Source of the DNA: Chloroflexota bacterium
GTDB taxonomy: Bacteria > Chloroflexota > Limnocylindria > Limnocylindrales > CSP1-4
NCBI GenBank assembly: GCA_025935655.1
Contig: JAICUV010000114.1
Span: forward strand, 1 to 10,175
Direction of reading: 5' to 3'
DNA: 10,175 bases
This document shows positions 1-6,895 of this stretch, piece by piece; positions within the stretch are counted from its first letter, which is position 1; the number at the start of each line of letters is the position of its first letter. The translations under genes were made by a program, and so were the position numbers. The notes under the pieces are model-generated. The model had not been told where the DNA came from and ran no database searches. It saw only the letters and a list, made by a program, of their open reading frames with translations.

Positions 1-242
1 CTGCCCGCGGCCGAGCGCCCGGCTGCCGCGACCCTCCTCGCCACGATGACGCCGCGCCGCGGAGCCACGACGACGGGTCGGCGCGGCCGGCGATGGGTGG
101 AGCTCGACGGCGAGGGGTCGCTCGGCCGGACCCCGGACGAGGCGGCCGAGGCGCGGGCGCGCACCGCGCGGACGAAGGCCGCAGCCGCCGCGCGCAGGGC
201 CGCCGCGCGGGCCGGCACCGGCACGCCGGCGGGGGAGGACGC

Positions 243-246
<4 letters not shown>
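1..246 (+). CDS. 3' end of an unidentified gene (partial, Ala/Arg-rich C-terminus)
   Basis: This reading frame is open from the first base of the window to a TGA at 244-246, so it is probably the last 81 codons of a gene that starts upstream. An internal ATG at 46 is possible but lacks a clear ribosome binding site. The visible protein has a short stretch containing RRWVELDGEG, then a low-complexity Ala/Arg/Thr helix-prone tail. I recognise no domain. The main support is context: its stop codon overlaps the GTG start of the next gene by four bases (GTGA at 243-246), the same junction seen between the next two genes, which suggests a coupled operon. High GC makes spurious open frames common, so confidence is moderate. 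Confidence 0.5.
231..239 (+). promoter_or_regulatory. Ribosome binding site that sets the ABC-F start
   Basis: GGGGGAGGA ends three bases before the GTG at 243. It is a strong Shine-Dalgarno match and supports GTG 243 as the start rather than the longer in-frame extension back to ATG 93, whose extra residues are Arg/Gly-rich and unlike any ABC protein N-terminus. Confidence 0.7.
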
Positions 247-2281
<2,035 letters not shown>

Positions 2282-2285
<4 letters not shown>

Positions 2286-2899
2286 CGCCCGGCGTACGCA
2301 CCGTCCGGATCGGGATCACCGGGCCCATCGGGTGCGGCAAGTCGCGGGTCGTCGCGTGGCTCGCCGAGCTCGGCGTCCACGTCGTCGACGCGGACGAGGA
2401 GGCCCGCGCGGTCACGTCGCCCGGTCATCCCACCCACGACCTCGTGGTCCGCCGCTGGCCGCAGGCGGCGGGGCCGGACGGGACGCTCGACCGCAAGGCG
2501 CTCGGGCGGATCGTGTTCTCGGATCCGGCGGCGCTCAGGGAGCTGGAACAGGTCGTCCACCCGGCGGTGCGCCCGCGGATCCTCGCCCGCATCCGGGAGG
2601 CCGAGGACGCCGGCGCCCCGGCCGTCGTCATCGAGGCGATCAAGCTCGTGGAGGGCGGGCTCGCGAGCCACTGCGACGAGGTCTGGCTCATCACCTGCGA
2701 TCCCGACGTCCAGCGGTCCCGGCTCATCGGCCGCGGGGCATCGCCCGAGGAGGCGGACCAGCGGATGGCGGCCCAGGCCGGGCTCGCCCGTCGGCTCGCG
2801 CCGGCCGCGACGCGCACGATCGACACCAGCGGGTCCGAGGCCGCCACGCGGGCGAAGGTCGTCGAGGCCCTGGGCGAGGCGATCGCGGAGCGCCGATAG
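2282..2899 (+). CDS. coaE: Dephospho-CoA kinase (CoaE)
   Basis: The 205-residue product matches CoaE, which phosphorylates the ribose 3'-hydroxyl of dephospho-CoA with ATP, the last step of coenzyme A synthesis, in the cytoplasm. The P-loop GPIGCGKS is at residues 14-21, followed by the substrate-site region VVDADEEAR (34-42), the family stretch LDRKALGRIVFSDP (69-82), the HP of VVHPAVR (91-97) and the lid-region pattern QRSRLIGR (144-151). Length is normal. Two positions differ from the usual enterobacterial or Bacillus pattern: the segment normally reading PLLFE is IEAIKLVE (117-124), and the late Asn before the final Gly is replaced in IDTSG (180-184). Its GTG start shares bases with the ABC-F stop (GTGA, 2282-2285), so translation is probably coupled. 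Pairing with an ABC-F gene has no obvious metabolic logic. Confidence 0.93.
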
Positions 2900-2946
2900 G
2901 GGACGACCCGGGTCGGAGGGCCGACCGGCTCCGGCGGGACGGCAAG

Positions 2947-2976
2947 CCGCCCGGCCGGGCGAGCCCGGCCGGGCGG
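2947..2976. terminator. Perfect GC-rich hairpin, probable bidirectional terminator
   Basis: Fourteen bases from 2947 are perfectly complementary to fourteen ending at 2976, separated by only GA. In RNA this would fold as a 13-bp stem with a CGAG loop. It lies 47 bp after the coaE stop and between convergent genes, so it could end transcription from both sides. There is no T-run on either strand, so it is not a classical intrinsic terminator; such U-poor hairpins are common in high-GC genomes. Confidence 0.6.
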
Positions 2977-3145
2977 TGGGAGGCGCGTCGGGTCAGCGAC
3001 GCGCGACGGAGGGGGCCGCCGGGAGCGGCGTCCTCCCAGGGTCAACCGGCCACCCGGTCCTCCGCCCCATGGCGGGCGTCACCGGTCGGTCGGGGCGGCA
3101 CGCCCGGCGACGGATCGTCGGGCTGGCCGCGGTGCGTGCGCTGGA

Positions 3146-3174
3146 GGCGGGCGCCACGGGAGACGACGCCCGCC
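3146..3174 (-). terminator. Possible second hairpin just after the cpaB-like gene
   Basis: An 8-bp inverted repeat (3146-3153 with 3167-3174) flanks a 13-base loop and begins 12 bases after the cpaB-like stop in the direction of its transcription. No T-run follows. It is a weak candidate in a sequence where GC-rich repeats occur by chance; the hairpin at 2947-2976 is the better terminator. The rest of 2900-3185 shows nothing else I can support. Confidence 0.25.
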
Positions 3175-3185
3175 CGGGGTGCTGG

Positions 3186-4091
3186 CTAGGGAGTGGCGCT
3201 GCCCGACGGCGACGGCCCCGCGGACGCGCTGGGCGCCGGGGAGGGCGCCGGCGTGATCGACGGGATCGGCGGCTGCGAGGCGATCGAGCCCGAGCCCTTG
3301 GGGTACGTCTCGGGGACCGGGAGGCCGTAGCGCTGGATGATCCGGTTCGTCGTGGCGCCCAGGGCGCTCACGTCGAGGATCCGCGTGTCCGCGTCCGGCC
3401 GGAGGACCATGCTGAACTGGGCGTTGCCGGCCGCCTGGAGGTGGCTGATTTCCTCCGCGACCGGGAGCGTCGCCTTGACGATGTAGAACGTGCCCTGGCG
3501 GGACAGGATCTCCATGTCCTGCCAGCTGATCTTGGTCGACTGGTCCGTGTAGTACGTGCCCTGGTCGAGGATCGACTGCGGGACGTTGACGCTGGCGGTC
3601 ATGAAGACGTCGACGAGCATGCCCGGACCGAGGAGGCCGCCGACCGCGCGGTCGTCGGGGACCGTCAGCGAGACGGCGCGCCACGCCTCGGAGTCCGGGG
3701 CGACGGTCTCGTCAGGCTTGAGGATCGAGAACTGGGCGCCGGCGGTGGTCGAGGCCAGCAGGTTCGTCGTGACCAGCTGGCCCACCTTCACGTCGACCGC
3801 CAGCACCCGGCCGACGAGCTGCGCCGGATCGGTCACGACGCCCTCGGCGTTCGTGCCGTCGAGCGGGATGTCCGTGCGCACCACGACGTCCGTCGCCTCG
3901 ATCGGCTTGCGGGCCGGGATGGCGACCGCCGCCACGACGCCCGTGGTCGTCTTGAGGCCGCTCTGGCCGGCCTGCTGCTGCGCGTTGTTGATCAGGAAGA
4001 ACGCGGCACCGCCCGCGACAACCGCCAGGATGACGCCCGTCAGCACGATCCATCGACCGCGCTTCGAGGGGTCCTTGTACTCCATCTCCAT
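3186..4091 (-). CDS. cpaB: CpaB/RcpC-like Flp pilus assembly protein (SAF and RcpC domains)
   Basis: The 301-residue product has a short basic N-terminus, one membrane anchor (about 13-35), then a SAF-like domain (about 51-112, starting GVVAAVAIPARKPIEATDV) and an RcpC-type domain (about 137-235) with the typical VGGLLGPGMLVDVF (149-162) and a DMEILS strand (192-197). CpaB/RcpC proteins belong to the Tad machinery that builds Flp pili and in Gram-negatives work near the secretin outside the inner membrane. After the RcpC region comes a Pro/Ser/Ala-rich tail (about 270-301), likely unfolded and extracytoplasmic. The start is ATG 4091, with GGGAGG eight bases upstream; a second ATG two codons later is less well spaced. 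It is the last gene of the minus-strand trio, 72 bp after the tadG-like gene. In an envelope without an outer membrane its role may differ from the Gram-negative model. Confidence 0.88.
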   Translation of the reverse strand: MEMEYKDPSKRGRWIVLTGVILAVVAGGAAFFLINNAQQQAGQSGLKTTTGVVAAVAIPARKPIEATDVVVRTDIPLDGTNAEGVVTDPAQLVGRVLAVDVKVGQLVTTNLLASTTAGAQFSILKPDETVAPDSEAWRAVSLTVPDDRAVGGLLGPGMLVDVFMTASVNVPQSILDQGTYYTDQSTKISWQDMEILSRQGTFYIVKATLPVAEEISHLQAAGNAQFSMVLRPDADTRILDVSALGATTNRIIQRYGLPVPETYPKGSGSIASQPPIPSITPAPSPAPSASAGPSPSGSATP

Positions 4092-4099
4092 CGCGTGAG

Positions 4100-4105
4100 C
4101 CTCCC
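4100..4105 (-). promoter_or_regulatory. Ribosome binding site of the cpaB-like gene
   Basis: On the minus strand GGGAGG lies eight bases before ATG 4091 and fixes that start. A small inverted repeat (GAGCGT/ACGCTC, 4108-4113 with 4120-4125) sits directly upstream and does not cover it. Confidence 0.6.
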
Positions 4106-4163
4106 GTGAGCGTGGGCTGACGCTCGTGCGCCGCCCCGAGGGGTTGGTGCCGTGCCTGTCCGG

Positions 4164-6137
4164 CTAGTTCCAGGCAACCAGCCGCGCGACCTGACCGAGG
4201 CGCAGCCGGGAGTCGTTGGGATCCGTGATGACGGGACTGATGGCGTAGGCGTAGATGGTGTTGGACGTGAACGAGGCGAGGCGCATCACGCCGTAGCCCG
4301 TGACGTCGACGTAGCTCGTGTTCGAGTTCGAGCTGCCGGTGACGACGCTGAGGGTGATCGGCAGCAGGTGGGTGACCTTGTAGCCGTCGGCGTTGACGCC
4401 GGTCGCCCGTACGACGAGCGGGTACTGGCCCTCGGGCAGGGACCCGGCCCCGATGGTCAGCGTGACGGTGGTGCCCTGGCCGGTCTGCCCGGCGAGCGGC
4501 GTGGCGTTCGAGAAGCTCACGCTGCCGATCCCTGCGGGCATCGTGCCCTCGGGGTAGGCCTCCACGGAGAGGTTGATGCCGGCGGTGTTGAACGCGTTGT
4601 TGCCGTTGGTGGCGGCCTTGAGGTTGAGCGTGAACGTCGCCGAGCTGCCGAGCGTCGGTGCCAGCGCCTCCGAGCCGTTGGGCGCGGTGAAGGTGAAGTC
4701 CTTCTGGACGCTGCCGACCTGGACGGCCATCGGGAAGTACTTCGTGGTGAGGTAGGGGCTACCCGCCTGGCCCTTCAGCCACAGGGTGTAGATGCCGGTC
4801 GTGGCGCCCACCGTCACGGCGTTCGTGATTCCGACGCTCGTGCCCTGGCCCTGTGCCGGGGTGACGGGGTTGGGCGAGTAGGTGAGCGGGGTCGCGCCCG
4901 TGAGCGTCCCGTTGGTGAGCGGGTTCTGCGGATCTCCGGCATCCCCGACCGTGCTTAGGGCCACCTGCCCCGAGAAGGACTGGTTGCGTCCGATCTTGAA
5001 GTTGCCGACGTTGTTGGTCGTGCCGGTCGTCGGGAGGGTCATGGCGGAGGGCGAGTTCATCGTGAAGTCCGGGATCGACTGGGTCAGCCCCGAGTAGACG
5101 AGCACGAGGATGGTGTCGCCGACCTGGAACCGGTCGGTGACCGCGGTGACCGCGGCGCCCGTGGAGTTGCCGAACAGCAGCCCGATCTGGTCCCTCGAAT
5201 CGGGCGGGCTCGTGACCGGCACGAGCGCCGGGCCCGGATAGCCGCCGGTGTAGATCCACCGCGCGGCGAGATCCTTCAGGACGCTCGAGGTCACGCCCGA
5301 GGGGACGTCGTTGTAGTAGAGCTGGGAGGTCGAGTTGAGGTAGTTGCGCACGTCGAGCGCGACGAAGCCGCGGAAGTCGGCGCCGTTGCCGGGCTGCGCG
5401 CCCTGGCCGAGGATCTCGATGACCGGCCCGTGGTTGGTCCGGTCGTTGTCCGGGTTCGCGCTGCTGAACGCCGCGCCGGCGTTGGGCTGCACGCGGTTCG
5501 TCGCGTTGGTGTCCGTGCCGACACAGGCCGTGTTCGCGGTCGAGAAGAAGTCCATGAACTTCGTCTGGTTGTCGGTGCACGGCGCGGTCCCGGTGTTGCT
5601 TCCCGGGGCCTTCACGAAGTTGCGGACCGCGATCGGCAGCAGGTTGCCCCGGAACGAGACCCGCGCGCGGGCGTAGATCTGCTGGCTCGTGAAGCCGGCG
5701 GCACGGCCGAAGGTGTAGGGCACGGTGTTGCGCACGGCGACCCGCACGCCGCTGGAGTCGATGAGGATCCCGTCGATGAGGGCGGAGGGTGATCCCGCCT
5801 GGCCGGCCTGGTAGACCTCGCTGCCGGAGGGCGGCGGCAGGCTGGGGGTGATCCCGTTGGGCGGGATCTGGAAGTTCCGGGCGATGACGGCGAGTGCCTC
5901 GGTCCGTGCCGCGTCCGAGGTCTTGCCCGCGATCAGCGTGTTCGCCGCCGCGAGCGCGGCCGCGTCGGCGGCGTTCTGCAGGAAGCGGCGCTCGCTGTAG
6001 AAGCGGCCGATGTCGATCGCGAGGCCCGCGGCCGCCATGAGCGCCACGAGCGCGAGCACGAAGATGACGAGGACCTGGCCGTGCTCGCCCGGCCGGCGAC
6101 CGGCCCGCCCATCGGCGGCTCGAGCGGCGCGGGACAT
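4164..6137 (-). CDS. TadG-like pilus assembly protein with large exported Ig-like region
   Basis: The 657-residue product begins with a basic segment and one hydrophobic helix (about 21-43) in the TadE/TadG-like pattern: GQVLVIFVLAL, then a GRFYSERRFLQNAADAAALAAA stretch split over residues 44-65. Such proteins are membrane-anchored with the C-terminal part outside. Residues 150-380 form a beta-rich region I cannot assign; it holds the only two cysteines seen (C187, C205), a possible disulfide. Residues about 385-476, containing TYSPNPVTPAQGQGTSVGI (419-437) and TTGIYTLWLKG (446-456), resemble bacterial Ig-like modules. A second similar module runs about 480-600, with LPEGQYPLVVRATG (567-580). 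A 57-residue end (601-657) follows. The start ATG shares one base with the tadE-like stop (TGATG) and has no clear ribosome binding site, so coupling is likely. Two other frames antisense to it are open but are GC artefacts. Confidence 0.85.
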   Translation of the reverse strand: MSRAARAADGRAGRRPGEHGQVLVIFVLALVALMAAAGLAIDIGRFYSERRFLQNAADAAALAAANTLIAGKTSDAARTEALAVIARNFQIPPNGITPSLPPPSGSEVYQAGQAGSPSALIDGILIDSSGVRVAVRNTVPYTFGRAAGFTSQQIYARARVSFRGNLLPIAVRNFVKAPGSNTGTAPCTDNQTKFMDFFSTANTACVGTDTNATNRVQPNAGAAFSSANPDNDRTNHGPVIEILGQGAQPGNGADFRGFVALDVRNYLNSTSQLYYNDVPSGVTSSVLKDLAARWIYTGGYPGPALVPVTSPPDSRDQIGLLFGNSTGAAVTAVTDRFQVGDTILVLVYSGLTQSIPDFTMNSPSAMTLPTTGTTNNVGNFKIGRNQSFSGQVALSTVGDAGDPQNPLTNGTLTGATPLTYSPNPVTPAQGQGTSVGITNAVTVGATTGIYTLWLKGQAGSPYLTTKYFPMAVQVGSVQKDFTFTAPNGSEALAPTLGSSATFTLNLKAATNGNNAFNTAGINLSVEAYPEGTMPAGIGSVSFSNATPLAGQTGQGTTVTLTIGAGSLPEGQYPLVVRATGVNADGYKVTHLLPITLSVVTGSSNSNTSYVDVTGYGVMRLASFTSNTIYAYAISPVITDPNDSRLRLGQVARLVAWN

Positions 6138-6730
6138 CAGTTGATGACCATCGTCACGGCGGCCGGGATCACGAACCGCCCGTTCGAATCCTTGGGCAGG
6201 AGGTTGCCGATGATCGGCACGATGATGTCCAGGTGGTACGAGGCGGAGACGCTGACCCGCCAGCCGGCCCGCGGGTCGCTGTCGGTGACCGTCGACGGGA
6301 GCACATAGGTGACCGTCATGTCGCCGTTGGTCGAGGTCACCGTCCCGGTGCCGCTCGTCGTCGTCCAGGACGACCCGTTCACGAAGTTCGGCGAGGTCTT
6401 GGCCAGCCCGTTGAAGGCGGCGAGCAGGCTGCTCTTCGCGATGTTGTTGCGGGCGGTGTCGTTCTGCGCCTTGGTCAGCGTCGTGTCGTAGACGTAGACG
6501 GTCGCGTCGCGGGCCGCCTCGCGCGTCGCCGAGGACAGGGTGATGTACGCCTGGAAGATGAACCCGAACTGCACGATGCCCAGCAGCAGGAACAGCAGCG
6601 GCGTCAGGATCAGCGCGAACTCGACGAGGGACTGGCCCTCCTCGCGCCGGCCGACGCGCAGGATCCGCCCGCGGCGGCGCGAGGCACCGTGTCGGGCGTC
6701 CAGGGATCGGTGTGACGGGCGGCGCGGCAT
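6137..6730 (-). CDS. TadE-like pseudopilin
   Basis: The 197-residue product (from ATG 6730) has a basic N-terminus of about 30 residues, then EEGQSLVEFALILTPLLF (30-47) running into a hydrophobic helix to about 60, and a typical TadE sequel with LSSATREAARDA (65-76). This is the TadE domain of Tad/Flp systems, whose members are minor pseudopilins. The G32 followed by Glu at +5 and Phe at +6 fits the site cut by Tad prepilin peptidases. The rest (77-197) is Ser/Thr-rich, beta-like and exported. It is the first gene of the minus-strand trio. The start is uncertain: ATG 6730 has GGAG only 14 bases upstream; a CTG at 6754 follows a good GGAGGT; ATG 6787 has no ribosome site. All give the same mature domain. 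Confidence 0.88.
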   Translation of the reverse strand: MPRRPSHRSLDARHGASRRRGRILRVGRREEGQSLVEFALILTPLLFLLLGIVQFGFIFQAYITLSSATREAARDATVYVYDTTLTKAQNDTARNNIAKSSLLAAFNGLAKTSPNFVNGSSWTTTSGTGTVTSTNGDMTVTYVLPSTVTDSDPRAGWRVSVSASYHLDIIVPIIGNLLPKDSNGRFVIPAAVTMVIN

Positions 6731-6759
6731 CGGGACGTGTCGGACTCCGGGCAGGGATG

Positions 6760-6765
6760 ACCTCC
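6760..6765 (-). promoter_or_regulatory. Strong ribosome binding site pointing to a CTG start for the tadE-like gene
   Basis: On the minus strand GGAGGT is followed after five bases by CTG (6754-6752), in frame with the tadE-like gene and eight codons upstream of ATG 6730. It is the best Shine-Dalgarno match in this leader, yet it is 29 bases from the ATG, too far for normal use. Confidence 0.4.
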
Positions 6766-6846
6766 GCAGTGTTCGCGGGCGGCCCATGCGTCGAAATGGG
6801 TCGTTGGTCCCGGTACGGCCACCCGTTCGGCGGGGTGCGCGCACCA

Positions 6847-6860
6847 CGAACAGGCGTTCT
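6847..6860. promoter_or_regulatory. LexA/DinR-type SOS box upstream of uvrB
   Basis: CGAACAGGCGTTCT matches the Bacillus-type LexA consensus CGAACRNRYGTTYC at all but the last base; the core GAAC-N4-GTTC (6848-6859) is exact. It ends 36 bp before the uvrB GTG, just upstream of the likely promoter, where bound LexA would block it. uvrB is a classical SOS gene in both E. coli and Bacillus, so function and position agree. The site is also about 117 bp from the tadE-like ATG, so an effect on that divergent gene is possible. Confidence 0.7.
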
Positions 6861-6882
6861 GTTTCCGTTCCCGGAATGATGG

Positions 6883-6888
6883 TAGGAT
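6883..6888 (+). promoter_or_regulatory. Candidate -10 element of uvrB
   Basis: TAGGAT fits the TANNNT pattern of bacterial -10 elements and leaves seven bases before the uvrB GTG, which would place transcription start at or next to the start codon. No convincing -35 element is seen 16-18 bp upstream. The same bases include AGGA (6884-6887), eight bases before GTG, which could instead be a ribosome binding site if transcription starts further upstream. Confidence 0.4.
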
Positions 6889-6895
6889 CGATTCC

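Noticed and set aside
2332..3189. 285-codon plus-strand frame overlapping coaE and the downstream intergenic region
   Set aside because: Out of frame with coaE, extreme Arg/Gly/Pro content, and it runs through the terminator hairpin; no independent start signal.
2976..4109. 377-codon plus-strand open frame across the cpaB-like gene
   Set aside because: Arg/Gly/Asp-rich composition without any domain; the opposite strand has a clear CpaB/RcpC protein with a good ribosome binding site.
6873..6895. Imperfect inverted repeat at the uvrB start as a regulator operator
   Set aside because: The match needs a one-base bulge and overlaps the -10 element and start codon context; it is too weak to call a separate operator beside the clear SOS box.
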